Notes under the pieces: generated by a model
What the model saw: the letters and a program-made list of their open reading frames with translations, nothing else
The model's database searches: none
Told to the model about the DNA's origin: nothing
In this document: positions 35,240 to 46,430 of the stretch, piece by piece
Position numbering within the stretch: position 1 is the first letter of the stretch
Layout of the letters: every line of letters begins with the position of its first letter
Source: Eutreptiella sp. 'Long Island Sound 2002'
Taxonomy: Eukaryota > Euglenozoa > Euglenophyceae > Eutreptiales > Eutreptiaceae
Length of the DNA stretch: 64,000 bases
NCBI GenBank assembly: GCA_964036045.1
Contig: OZ038384.1
Location: 59,803,355 to 59,867,354, forward strand
Reading direction: 5' to 3'
Made by a program: the position numbers and the translations under genes

Positions 35240-35446
35240 CCTCTTATACCAAGGGCTGTCAAACAAGCATCGTCTTAAGCGTTGGCGCGTTGGGGAAGGG
35301 GTAACAACAGTACGCGTAATAAATGTAATATGCGTCGGGCGGTGTTTTAAAATCCCCGACGTGTAATAAAATCCCCGATGCGTAACAAAATCCCGAACAC
35401 GTAATAATATATTACTACACCCCTCTCCCCTTAAATCTAGCTAACA
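35240..35446. mobile_element. MITE-like element, copy 1
   Basis: One end carries CTTATACCAAGGGCTGTCAA. The other end, read inverted, carries TTAAGGGGAGAGGGGTGTA. The centre holds GCGTCGGGCGGTGTTTTA. The copy at 55095-55285 has the same ends and centre (CGTCCGGCGGTGTATTA). A CAAG tetranucleotide run (35444-35466) abuts the right end. There is no coding capacity. Confidence 0.5.
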
Positions 35447-35519
35447 AGCAAGCAAGCAAGCAAGCAAAAAGCAACAAGCACTTCTCCTTTCCGTTTTGGC
35501 CATTGCTCGGTCTCATCGC

Positions 35520-36925
35520 TCCGGGCTCTACTCTACTCTAGCCATCCCAGAGCCTAGGTGGTGCCCTTGCCAAATCCAAGTTTTGAGCCAAAAACTCACG
35601 GGTGGCGCCCCGGGGCGGGGGCGCCAAGTCGGGAGGTGCCCCCCCAAAATTGCGCATTTTGTGCCCCAAAAAAGCCTTTTTTGGCCCGAAACGGCCCCGA
35701 TACCCAGTCAAAACGGGCAAACGACGGCAAACGGTTCCTACACTCCACGTGCGCCTCGATTGCCCCGTGACCAAGAGCCCTTTCTTGCCCTCTAGCTCCA
35801 CGATATGTCCGAGAAACGGCCAAAAATGGCAAAAATGGCCTGAATGTGCGCTGTTTGTGTCAAAGAGGCCCAAAACCAAGAACGGGCCGTATCTTGGGCT
35901 ACGTGGCTCAAAACCAAATTCCGAGGGAACCTAGTCCACCCGCAACCCCCCACTTTTTGTGGTTTCCAAGCCTCAGAATCGCCCAACGAGACGCCTAGAC
36001 CCCCGTACCAGTGGTCACTTGGTGCAGCGAGAGGGCAGCCCAGCCGGCGCACGGTTGGGGCTGGGTCCACCGGGGTCCCCGGGGCGAAAAAAATGATTTT
36101 TTTCAAAGTTGTTCCTAGACCACTTGGGATGCTCAAACAAGTGTTTTTAGGCCGTTTTGAGCCCGTGGTGGCGCGTTTTGGGCCATGGAAAATCCTCAAA
36201 TGCATTGAAAATGGGCCGTTTCATGACCAAAAATGGGTCAAAGATGGGTCAAAAACGCATTTTTCCAAAAGTGATTGTGGACCATTTGGGATGCTCAAAC
36301 AAGTGTTTTTAGCCCATTTTGAGCCCGAGATCACGCATTTTCGCCCATGGAAAATCCCCAAATGCCTTTAAAAGGGGCCGTTTTGGGACCAAAAACGGGT
36401 CAAAAATGGGTCAAAAACACGTTTTTCCAAAAGTGATCCTAGACCATTCGGGATGCCCAAAGAAGTGTTTTTAGCCCGTTTTGAGCCCGTGGTGGCGCAT
36501 TTTGGCCCGTGTAGCCGGAGGGCAGCTCAGCCCGCGCACAGTTGGGGCCAACGGTGGGTCCACCAGGGTCCCCGGGGTGAAAAAAAAATATTTTTTTCAA
36601 AGCCGTTCCTAGACCCCTTGGGATGCTGAAACAAGTGTTTTTAGGCCATTTTGAGCCCGTGGTGGCGCGTTGTGGGCCATGGAAAATCCCGAAATGCCTT
36701 GACAAGGGGCCGGTTCAAGACCAAAAATGGGTCAAAGATGGGTCAAAAACGCATTTTTCTGAAAGTGATCCAGGACCATTTGGGATGCTCAAACAAGTGT
36801 TTTTAGCCCATTTTGAGCCCGAGATCACGCGTTTTGGCCCATGGAAAATCCCAACATGCCTTGAAAATGGGCCGTTATGGCACATAAACAAGTGAAATGA
36901 GCCCATTTTGAGTCCCTTTTGGTAC
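35520..36925 (+). repeat. Dispersed GGTCAAAAATGGGTC family, copy C (longest)
   Basis: It starts with CTACTCTAGCCATCCCAGAG and the GGCGCCCCGGGGCGGGGGCG box. It passes CCCCCCACTTTTTGTGGTTT and a GGGTCCCCGGGGCGAAAAAA junction, then continues in about four 170-180-bp units with AAATGGGTCAAAGATGGGTC and TGGGATGCTCAAACAAGTGT. It ends directly where the 180-bp Helitron leader array begins. No transposase is seen, so it is probably non-autonomous. Confidence 0.8.
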
Positions 36926-37870
36926 AAGAGGGACGAGTAGTTCCTTGCCGTGTTTTGCCGTTTGTGTGCTTTGTTCTTCTCTGCCCGTTGCTCTTAGTGA
37001 TTGGACTTGGAGTACAGGTGTACTCTTAACGGAGTTACCTTCACGTTCACGCCATGTCTAATCATGGGAGCAAGAGTTGCAACAATAGTGTGGAGTGTTT
37101 GGTACAAATGGGACGAGTAGTCCCTTGCCTTTTTTTGCCGTTTGTGTGCATTGTTCTGTCGTGCCCTTTGCTCTTAGTGATTGGACTTGGAGTACAGGTG
37201 TACTCTTAACGGAGTTACCTTCACATTCACGCCATGTCTAATCGTAGGAGCAAGAGTTGCAACAATGGTGTGGAGTGTTTAGTACAAGAGGGACGAGTAG
37301 TTCTTTGCCATGTTTTGCCGTTTGTGTGCTTTGTTCTTCCCTGCCCGTTGCTCTTACTGATTGGACTTGGAGTACATGTGTACTCTTAACGGAGTTACCT
37401 TCACATTCACGCCATGTCTATAATAGGAGCAAGAGTTGCAATAATCATGTGGAGTGGTTGGTACAAGAGGGACGAGTAGTTCCTTGCCGTGATTTGCCGT
37501 TGGTGTGCTTTGTTCTTCTCTGCCCGTTGCTCTTACTGATTGGACTTGGAGTACAGGTGTACTCTTAACGGAGTTACCTTCACATTCACGCCATGTCTAA
37601 TCATAGGAGCAAGAATTGCAACAATAGTGTGGAGTGTTTGGTACAAGAGGGACGAGTAGTTCTTTGCCATGTTTTGCCGTTTGTGTGCTTTGTTCTTCTC
37701 TGCCCGTTGCTCTTAGTGATTGGACTTGGAGCACATGTGTACTCTTAACGGAGTTACCTTCACATTCACGCCATGTCTAATCAAGAGGCAAGAGTTGCAA
37801 CAATAGGCTGGAGTGTTTGGTACAAGAGGGACGAGTAGTTCCTTGCCGTGTTTTGCCGTTTGTGTGCTTT
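36925..37870 (+). repeat. 180-bp tandem array of promoter and start-codon sequence
   Basis: Five units of 179-181 bp each contain GTACAAGAGGGACGAGTAGT, a GATTGGACTTGGAGTACAGG box, GTACTCTTAACGGAGTTACC, and then GCCATGTCTAATCATAGGAG with CAAGAGTTGCAACAAT. The last part is homologous to the real start of the Rep frame at 38044 (ATGTCAAATCGTTGGGAGCA). Each unit thus carries a copy of leader plus start codon, each leading into a short dead-end frame. A sixth, intron-containing copy leads into Rep. Confidence 0.85.
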
Positions 37871-37892
37871 GTTGTTCCAAGGGTACCAAAAG

Positions 37893-37990
37893 GTGAGGTT
37901 CTGTTTGGGCTTGGGTACTCGTAGGTAGGAATGGGGCTCATTCTTTGGGGAGGACAAGGCCCAACTAATGTCTTTTCTTGCTCTCGGCAG
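37893..37990 (+). other. Candidate 98-bp leader intron of the Rep gene
   Basis: A donor AAAAG|GTGAGG at 37893 and an acceptor CTTGCTCTCGGCAG ending at 37990 bound a segment absent from the tandem units. A CAACTAATG branch-like site lies 20-28 bases before the acceptor. Splicing would bring the GTACAAGAGGG box near the TTGGACTTGGAG box, as in the array units. Confidence 0.55.
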
Positions 37991-38043
37991 TTGGACTTGG
38001 AGTATAGGTGTACTCTTAACGGAGTTACCTTCTATTTCGCACT

Positions 38044-41000
38044 ATGTCAAATCGTTGGGAGCACGAGTTGCAACAATGCTTGGAGACCGACATTGACTTC
38101 CCGGTGGCCGAGTTCATCAAGCTGCATAGCAAAGTACCCCAGCGTACGATACGTCGGCGACATGCGCAGTTTCGCGCCACGCTGATGAAGCGATTGCAAA
38201 AGCGCGCCGCACTTGGGATCCAAGCGGCAACGGTGGCAAGTTTGAACACTCCGGAGTCCCAAGCGGCCAAGGGTTCGTCTGGAGGCAAGAAGAACACCCC
38301 GGAGTCCCAAGCCAACTAGGGCAAAAAGAACACCGCGGAGTCCCAAGCGGCCAAGGGTTCTTGTGGAGGCAAGAAGAACACCGCGGAGTCCCAAGCCAAC
38401 AAGGGCAAAAAGAACACCGCGGAGTCCCAAGCGGCCAAGGGCTCTTGTGGAGGCAAGAAGAACACCGCGGAGTCCCAAGCGGCCAAGGGTTCTTGTGGAG
38501 GCCAGAAGAACACGGCGGAGTCCCGAGCGGCCAAGGGTTCCTCTGGAGGAATAAACAACACGCCAGAATCGCAACGGAATAAGGGCATCGTTGGTGGACA
38601 CGGCAATACGCCAGAGAAGCAACGCATCAAGGCATCGGGGCGTCGTTCTTGCGGGGTCGTTTGTACAGTGTCTCGGGAGTTGTTCCGTGTTAATCCATCA
38701 TCGCCGTCCAACATTTCTTTGAAGTCTGTTCGAGAGTATTGGCTTGATGGTTTGGACACTTTGTACTCACCACTTTTCGATGCACTTTGCTACCGGTGTG
38801 GTCAACTCCTTTGGGGCCCAATAGGTGGGGGACACAAGTTTACGGTTCCACGCAATACTGGCGAGATACGTACACAAACTTTGTTTGGCGTGCCACCCAC
38901 CGATTTGGTTACAAGTGGGATATTTGTGTTCCGCAATGAGATGTTCGCCAATTATTTGAAGTATAAGAATGCACCGTTTCCAGTTCCCCCGCGATCTCCT
39001 GCACTTAGCACAAGTCGCTTTGTGGTGTATGACACTCCTGTTTTGCACTCAGCTACACGTATGTATGCTTGCCACGTGTGTAGCAAGTATTCCACGAAGT
39101 ATGACCCCATCAACTATGGCTACACTTTGGATGGGGACATCCATTACAATATCCCCTCAAAGATTGCGGACCTCACCGAGTACCAGAAGCGACAAATTGC
39201 ACTTGGGGCCCTCTACTCAAATACGCTGAAGCACGTGGATCTCCGTCACAAGCAATGGCACCATGCAATTGGTACCGTTGGTGTCGGCCGGAAACCAAGC
39301 CAACACTACTATGCACTTTATGATTTCATGACAATGAAAGAGGATATTTTGTGTGATTACCAGAAGCCCAAGGACAGTGAGCAAAGCACCTGCCAAATGA
39401 ACCAAGCGTTGTTGCTGCTCCAGAAAATTCACCCTTTTTATTCTCGATTCTTGGCACACTATGAGACGTTGTACCGATACTTGGAGAATGCGGCCACCAC
39501 CATGGGCACATTGACACAACGTTCCTATGAAGACAAGTACGGGAAACACTTGGAATACCATCTACAAGATGAGTATGTTGCTTGGGCTGTGGAGTGTGAT
39601 GCCCCACGGAACATCATACCGGATTTTGCGCCTCACTCGGACAAAGTGGGCTTCCTCCATCGGACACCCTTCCGAGGAGCGGGTGGGAACGTTACCACGG
39701 CCGCTCAATCGTTGGCCAATGACACTTATTTGCATTTTAACGACCCCAAGTTGGAACCGTGTGTATGGCCCCATTTGTATCCTGGCGGCGTTGGTGGATA
39801 TACCGTAGGTTGCGAAATTGGATGTGCTGCCTACTACCGTAGTCGTTATCTTGCCTTTGACAGCCGATGGCGTCGTGACCGGTGGTGGTCCTTTTTCCAA
39901 GTGAGCAAAGAGATGAAGAACCATTTGATCTGGAATCAACAAAATTTCAAGGCTCAACGTGCGAATCGGGCAGAGGACATTACTGCGGCACATTTGAGAA
40001 GTGAGAGGAGTTCCACGGGCCCAAAACCGGCGCCAAAAAAATCTACCTCACAATCACCACACACGACCTCACAGTGTCCGCAAGTAAGTCAATGCACCCA
40101 ACCGAGTCAATCTTCACAATCCGCAACTCAAAGCACCCAACATCCGCCATTTCGTTCCCAGTATGAAGCAACGTCAACATCGCCGTCAACTCCGCCTACT
40201 AGTGAAGGCAAAAAGCCGCGTGCATGCTACCAAGACGGCGTAAATTCTATGAACCACAATCTAGAGCGCGAGGGGAACGATAAAGGTACGGCCGAGCTCA
40301 ACCCGTATTATCGGTATGGAACTTATGTACCTTCAAAATTGGTTGGAACACGTTCTTATTGGGCCTCACGACATTTAGATCTGACAGCCATGAGTCGTGA
40401 ACTTGGCAAAGCGGACCTTTTCATCATGTTGACCATGAATAACAACTTGGCCGATTTGCAAGCTGCTGTGCAAAAAGGGTGCCGTGCAGGAGCTGTGTGG
40501 CCTGAAGAATACCCCAAAAACACAGGGCCAAACAAGCCAATCCAAGATGGCCACGATATGGAGGCTTTTGTGGCGTTTCACAAGCGGGTGAAGATATTCA
40601 AGCGGGAGTTCTTAGCTATTGGCAAAAATGGTCCATTTGGAAAGGTGCGGGATTATTGGTTTCGATTTGAATATCAAGAGCGAGGCCGGGTGCATTTACA
40701 TGGCGTGGTATGGTGTGAAGCCAACAGCATCCCGGACGATGTGATTTGCGCAACAATGCCTCGTGAAAGTGATGGCTTTGATCCGAAGTTCACAGCATAC
40801 CTACGGGATCTATACAAGGGGTGCAACATGGTGCATCAATGCTACCCTGACAAGTGTTTCAATATTGGTCGTGGGCGTGTATGCACCAAGTGCAAGTCGG
40901 GTTATCCCTTTAGCGTGCCGCAAGAGAGAGAAGAATTGGATGACAGTGGAGTCCGCTTGCTTTATCGCACATATGAAGCCGAAGATGCATGTGTTGTTCC

Positions 41001-41841
41001 GCACAATCGCCGTTTGTTGGTCCGGCTCCAGTGCCACAATAATGTGCAACGGATAACATCTTTGGGTTGGGAATTATATCTCGCCAAATATCTCACAAAG
41101 CCAACAAAGTCATTGCCAGTGCCCATCACCATCTCGCCCGATGCAAGCAATGTGGAGCGTCTGCTCAAGTTGCGTTCATTGGGACGCATGGAGAACGGAA
41201 TGATGCTCTTAGGAATTCATCAATGTCGAGGTGGCCGAGAGGTGGTATGGATTCCAACAGATCCATGGCCAAAACTAGGACGGCTCAAGCGTCGAAAGCA
41301 TCTCCCAGACGAAGATACGTCCACGAACGTTTGGTATTTGGATCGCTATGACCAATATTTGGAACGCCCCATTGCTGCCATCCCCATCAAGTACCCCGAC
41401 TACTATCGCTATTATCGTCGAACACAACGTGAACGCGGAGGCTCCAATGCTATAGCAAGCAATCCAGCAGAGGACTTTGCATATGATTCTCCTTCTAGCG
41501 AATCTGATGATGCAGTGAGCGGAGATCGTTTTCAAGCCAATGTACGCCCAGATGAGGGCGAACGACCATATTGGTGGCCATCACCACCAAAAAAGTTGGA
41601 GAAGACATTCACGGACAAGGTGGGAAAAAAGTGGATTCTGCGAAGGCGAACTGCCATCCCGAGGTGGAACTTTTACCTCCCATATGGAGAAGATGCAGAA
41701 TTGTATTTCTTGCAAAAAATATTAGTGTCACAGCCCTTCACAAAAGCAGACCACGAGCGAAAATTCATCCCATCCAACAATGTCACTAAAACATACATGG
41801 AGGAGTGTATTCATCGAGGATTGTTTCGCGGTTACATATGA
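38044..41841 (+). pseudogene. Helitron Rep (HUH endonuclease) part of RepHel, one nonsense codon
   Basis: The frame opens at ATG 38044 and would give about 1265 codons, but a TAG at 38317-38319 cuts it after 91. The same frame resumes at once. The stop lies in a 48-bp coding repeat (KKNTAESQAAKGSCGG per unit), and a sister unit has AAG where this one has TAG. Further on are Cys-rich finger motifs (CYRCGQLLW, CHVCSK) and a Ser/Gln-rich linker near 40020-40200. The HUH motif HLHGVVW follows (His codons 40693 and 40699). Next is a zinc motif CTKCKSGYP. The catalytic pair LYLAKYLTK has Tyr codons at 41077 and 41089. Helitron Rep nicks and joins DNA during rolling-circle transposition. The frame ends at a TGA within the helicase linker, where a one-base shift would continue it. 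Confidence 0.85.
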
Positions 41842-43992
41842 GGAAGAGCCAAGAGAAACTTTAAACAATGCCCAAGCACGTGGGTATTCCGTTGAGCGTT
41901 TGCGACTTCTTGCACAACTTCTTATGGCTGAAGAGATCATAGACTCCACCTTCCTCAATACTTACATGTCCGATTTAGATGAGCTTGAAAAGCACCGGTT
42001 TGGAGAAGATGAACCAGCAATGGCCGAGGAAGCCGAACTGGATCCCCAATTGGCGGAGGAGTTAAGGGCATTCATGGATGCCGACGACACGCGTGCTGCA
42101 GAGGCACTTGTGAATGCTTTGAACCAAGGGCAACGCCGGGTATTTGACAATTTTATTGCACATTTTCAACGGCAAACTCTTGAGAGTGGTCCGGATATTT
42201 CCCAACATTGCCGCACATCAAGTGGAAGTAGTGTTCCGCAATTGTGTGCTGTTCTCACAGGGGTTGCTGGAACCGGCAAGTCTTATGTTGTTCGCTTGCT
42301 AATTGCCAAGTTACAAGCGCTTGGTTTCGGCATCCTAGTTTGTGGTGCTAGTGGGGCAGCCGCCCTAAATGTTGGAGGACGCACAATCCACAACCTCTTC
42401 TCGTTAACTTTGGACTTGGAGTGGCAAATAAAGGAAGGCACAACCTTGTGGTGGATGATTCGAACTGCTAATATGATTATTGTCGATGAGTTCTCCCTCT
42501 TCTCCAACAAGCTCCTTCACACGCTCCACGATGTGCTACACAAGGTACGCCGCGACAAGCGCAATCCTTTTGGTGGCATTACAGTGCTCGTCGTAGGGGA
42601 TCCATTGCAACTCCCCGCTGTTGATTTGGATATTTTTGACAGTGCACTCTTGCGAAACCATTTCGCTCCGTTTGTGCTAACGGACGTAATGCGCCAAGAC
42701 GATGCACATTTCATTAACTTGCTCAATCGTGTGCGGGTTGGAGAGGAGAGTGACGAGGACCACTTAATTCTGCAACAACGCGTTGCACCAAATTCTGATG
42801 TGTCACTACAAGACTTGGAGGATGCCCCCATGTTGGTTGGGCGTAGAAATGCTATGAACCGATGGAATGAACATTTCATGGCTCAATTGGGGTCAAGCAT
42901 TGTAACGTTCGATGCTAGCTACGTTGATATGGGTGGTGCCCCTACCAATCAAGCAATGTGCGACTACATCAATTCTCGCAATCGTCGTGTGCTGTCTCAG
43001 CAAGTGTGTGTCGCAGCGGGCATGAGGGCACGGCTTATTCGCAATGTCTCCATCGAAAGTCGACTTGTTAACTCAACCCTTGTTGTGATCAAAAGATGGT
43101 CGAATGATGTCATTGTGGTAAGCCCGGTGGGGCGCGCAAGGGAGTACCCCATCTGCCGTTTCCAGCAAATTATTCCGGTGTACGGCCCGTCCGTGCAAGT
43201 CAAGATATCCAATTTCCTTTGCTTGCCGGATACTCATGTACCGTGCACGGTACGCAAGGCTGTTCTTACGACCGCGTATGGGTGGACATGGCAGCATTCT
43301 TTGCCGCAGCACACGCATATGTTGCTTTATCACGCGCTCGTTCACTTCAAGGCCTATTCATCCTTAATTACCGTCGTGACGCTTTCCTTGTTGATCCAGA
43401 TTACGTGCAATTATGGAATTGGTTTGTGGCCACAAACGTCTTGTCCCCCAAACCACCAAGCCAAGTTCCTCCTTATCCACGAAGAACCTTTACAACATCA
43501 CTCATAATTGAAATTATGTGTGTCCATCGTGCTTGGAGTGTCGTAAGTCAACTCCCACAGCGATTGGATTCTCGGATATTGAATGTCCACATGCTCCACA
43601 TTATTCAATATGTGTCATTTCTTTATTGGTCGTATATTGAGAGACAATTGCGTGGAGACAAGCTGTCCTTGGACATTGATGATCTAAACGAGGATGGAAC
43701 GGAGCAAATCCGCAAACAAGGACGACCCGTTGGTACTTCGCGGCAACCGTCACAAGGTTTCGAACTATTGGACGCGTGTAAAAACCCACGAGTGTTTGCT
43801 GCCCAAGACTTGGCTCAAATGTCAGTTGTGCAATTGCGGATATGGTGTGCCGCACACAAGCTATCAACTTCTGGAACCAAAGCTGAGTTTCAAGAACGCA
43901 TCCTACAAAAGCAAAAACACATTCAACCTCCATCATCTACACCATCGCCTACACATTCACAGGCACGTGTACAACTTGTCACCCATCAATGA
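41780..43992 (+). pseudogene. Helitron PIF1-like helicase with C-terminal SAP domain, frameshifted
   Basis: It continues Rep after a shift near 41817-41845. Helicase motifs in order: Walker A GVAGTGKSY (Lys codon 42278), MIIVDEFSLFS (motif II, near 42475), VLVVGDPLQLPAV (motif III, near 42590), and VLTDVMRQD. A second one-base shift lies just before 43201, where QFPLLAGYSCTVHGTQG and AYVALSRAR (motifs V and VI) appear in another frame. That frame runs to TGA at 43990-43992. After the helicase comes a SAP motif (SVVQLRIWCAAHKL, then GTKAEFQERIL), a helix-extended-loop-helix DNA-binding fold. PIF1-type helicase unwinds the donor strand in Helitron transposition. The two frameshifts, together with the upstream stop, indicate an inactive copy, unless they are short introns or recoding sites. 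Confidence 0.82.
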
Positions 43993-44731
43993 TTTCCCCC
44001 ATTTGCAGCCACGAGTTAATTACTTTGGAGAGGATTTCGATTTGTATGACACCATAGCATGGCGAGCATGACGACACGGAAGCCACATGTATCAGAATCT
44101 GGTTGAGTTCCATAATGATGCCAGGCAAAAGACCATCCCATTTACTCATAATTGCCCGGAACCATGCGCCACATGTAGACGAGTGATCTTTAGGATCGTG
44201 GATGACCAAGGTCTTGTTTGCAATGGAGATGTCCGTGACCAACACGTAGTGAACTCCAACAGTCGAGTGCTGCGAGGTGAGTAGTACGGGTAGGGCATCT
44301 CCGAGAGTATAGATAACCCTTAACGTTGGAGCATGCTGCATTATTACCGCCAATGTCACATCTTGGATGACGGGCTTAACGGAGGAATTGCCCTGCGGCA
44401 ACAAGACTTCTAGTAAGCATTGCACTGCTGCGCAAGACAACCATGCACACTCCAATAAGTGCACATTGTCCTCCCTGGTATCGCTTCTTTCTTGTGGCCA
44501 CGACTCACGGGGCAACTCCCACGGTGGTTCGTGACGTATTGTGCAAGCGTTCTCCAGCTTTTTGCCAACAATACGAGCAGCTTGCGTTCTACAGCGAATA
44601 CCTTTCAAGATTGGGCATATGAAGATGCTTTGAGGGAGTACGATGAGCCGGTGGACTGGGCAATGACGGAGGCTGGGCCGCTGCCTACCGTCACCAACAG
44701 CGACATGGAAGCTGCAATTCACAGCTACCAA
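43979..44731 (-). CDS. Putative papain-fold (C39-like) cysteine protease, Helitron cargo
   Basis: This 250-codon frame converges on the helicase, overlapping it by 14 bases, and overlaps the J-domain frame at its own 5' end. It contains LECAWLSCAAVQCLLEVLL, a Cys in a helix as in papain-fold nucleophiles. About 65 residues later comes VGVHYVLVTDISIANKTLVI, followed directly by HDPKD. A His in an HYV(L)V strand followed by an acidic DP turn is typical of C39-type and related peptidases. The plus strand has no long frame over 43993-44458, which favours real minus-strand coding. The start is uncertain because it lies inside the opposite gene. It might be an OTU- or Ulp-like protease instead. The function in the element is unknown. 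Confidence 0.45.
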   Translation of the reverse strand: MVAVNCSFHVAVGDGRQRPSLRHCPVHRLIVLPQSIFICPILKGIRCRTQAARIVGKKLENACTIRHEPPWELPRESWPQERSDTREDNVHLLECAWLSCAAVQCLLEVLLPQGNSSVKPVIQDVTLAVIMQHAPTLRVIYTLGDALPVLLTSQHSTVGVHYVLVTDISIANKTLVIHDPKDHSSTCGAWFRAIMSKWDGLLPGIIMELNQILIHVASVSSCSPCYGVIQIEILSKVINSWLQMGEIIDG

Positions 44732-45436
44732 TACATGGCATCATCATTGTCGAATTCAGCAAGTGGTCCGTCTTCAACGTCCAATGACCCGACGCCTCCA
44801 CATCCGTCAACCCGTAAGAAGTGTGGAGCAAGTAAAAGGACTACGGGGGCAACCCCACAAACCACACGGCCACCAACCACGCCTACAAGAAGAATTCCAA
44901 GGTCGAGAAAGACAAATATGCCTTTAGGCACCCGACCTTGCGAACCACCACCCTACCGGTCACACCGTCAACCACCTCCCAAGAGTGGACAAGAGGGCAA
45001 CCCAACTTCTCGCAACCACTCCTCAAAGAAGCGGTCATCCAACTCCGAGTCCGGGCCGAGGTCCAAGAAGAGCCGTACACAGGAGCACGAAGAGTCTAAT
45101 ACTAGACGCAAGAGATCAACTTCGAGCCGTCCTTCCGATTCAACATGCCAAGAGCCCCCAACGGCAAAGCAACGACAACAAAAAGCTCCGGTAAATCATG
45201 CTACACTATCCGAGAAGGAGATCAAGAAGTGGTTAATCCTTATCACGGACAACAATTTAAGTCGACGCCAACGCCGCGAGCATGCTTTGCACTTCTTGGG
45301 AGCTGCTGATAGTACCCTGGTAACATTACGGTACCGCACTTTGAGTCTTCAACTGCATCCCGACAAAAACCCGTCGGACGCACTAGCAAAGCAACGATTC
45401 CAGGTTCTTGGTTGTGCAAGAGACATGTTCCGGTAG
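44459..45436 (+). CDS. J-domain (DnaJ-like) protein, Helitron cargo
   Basis: The frame spans 325 codons. The true start may be a later ATG (near 44663 or 44705), because the first 80 codons overlap the minus-strand gene. The N-terminal part includes AYEDALREYDEPVDWAMTEA. The centre is Ser/Pro/Arg/Lys-rich with nuclear-localisation-like clusters (KKRSSNSESGPRSKKSR). The last 70 residues form a J domain: helix I/II around LSRRQRREHALHFLGA, then LRYRTLSLQLHPDKNPSD with the HPD tripeptide that stimulates Hsp70 ATPase, then the helix III/IV start QRFQVLGCARDMFR. It stops at TAG 45434. A J domain at the extreme C-terminus behind a basic region is unusual. It may recruit host Hsp70, but that is inference. 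Confidence 0.7.
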   Translation: MHIVLPGIASFLWPRLTGQLPRWFVTYCASVLQLFANNTSSLRSTANTFQDWAYEDALREYDEPVDWAMTEAGPLPTVTNSDMEAAIHSYQYMASSLSNSASGPSSTSNDPTPPHPSTRKKCGASKRTTGATPQTTRPPTTPTRRIPRSRKTNMPLGTRPCEPPPYRSHRQPPPKSGQEGNPTSRNHSSKKRSSNSESGPRSKKSRTQEHEESNTRRKRSTSSRPSDSTCQEPPTAKQRQQKAPVNHATLSEKEIKKWLILITDNNLSRRQRREHALHFLGAADSTLVTLRYRTLSLQLHPDKNPSDALAKQRFQVLGCARDMFR

Positions 45437-45724
45437 CTAAGCTGTTGCCATACATGAACAAACGTATTCATAATATTTCTTCCAACCTGGCTAATGCTCC
45501 TTGTATGGCGCCCACCCACACGAAAAAATTGCATCTATTACACATGTATTTGTGTCTTGCGTGCAATTGCGTGTACTTTGCAAATATGTATTTTTTGCAC
45601 TTGTTGTATTGTAATTTCCGACTTTGTGGGCTTTGCATTCGAGGGGTACGATTAACGGACTTACAATCAAATACAGTAAATTGCAGATTTAGCCAACCAA
45701 CATATAATTAGGACACGACGTAGG

Positions 45725-46430
45725 ATGCAGGTGTACTCTTAACGGAGTTACCTTCACTTACTTGCGAAAAAAGTACGAACCAAGGTGTACTCTTAACGGA
45801 GGTACCTTCACTTACCTGCACCAAAAGTACAAACCACTCATCCTAGACAACGTTGTGCGCGCGCCTTCTATTGTTGCAAACGGTTTGTTACGGTTGCAAA
45901 ATTCCTTGACTTCGATCAAGGTGTACTATGTCCGGGTATAGCTTCAAATACCCTCAAACAAAGGGTGATCCATTTTCTAAAAGGTACGGTGAACATTTCG
46001 TCAGCAAAGCAGGTATACTCTTCACGGAGTTACCTTCAAATATTGTCGATACCATCTCAAACGATGCATGGCAAACCACATTAGTGTAGCCTCAAGCATG
46101 CTCCAACAAAGGGTAAGCCATTTTCTAAAACGTACGGTGAACAATTCGTTAGCAAAGCGGGTGTACTCTTAACGGAGTTACCTTCACTTATTTTCGTTCG
46201 TTTCAAACCATCCATGACAAACCATGTTAGTATAGGCTCAACAATGCTCAACCAAAGGGTGATCCATTTTTCAAACCATACGGTGAACATTTCGTTTGGA
46301 AAGCAGGGGTACAACACAAACAAGTAGTTCCTTCCCGTGCGTTGCCATTGCTTTGCCTCGTTCCTCCAAGACTGCCGCAGGGTTAGGTTACGTTGGGGTT
46401 TCCGTAGAAATACGTACGGAAAAGGCTCTT
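45725..46430 (+). repeat. 3' subterminal repeats of the Helitron-type element
   Basis: Copies of GTACTCTTAACGGAGTTACC or close variants lie near 45732, 45785, 46013 and 46161. Around them a unit of about 145 bp repeats (CCAAAGGGTGATCCATTTTC, GTACGGTGAACATTTCG). From 46309 sequence homologous to the left array follows (GTACAACACAAACAAGTAGT, then TTCCTTCCCGTGCGTTGCC). The motif is itself nearly palindromic: GGT-ACTC and GAGTTACC around TTAACG. Confidence 0.75.

Noticed and set aside
38361-38582. Alternative plus-strand frames over 38361-38582
   Set aside because: They are shadows of the 48-bp coding repeat (KKNTAESQAAKGSCGG) in the Rep frame.
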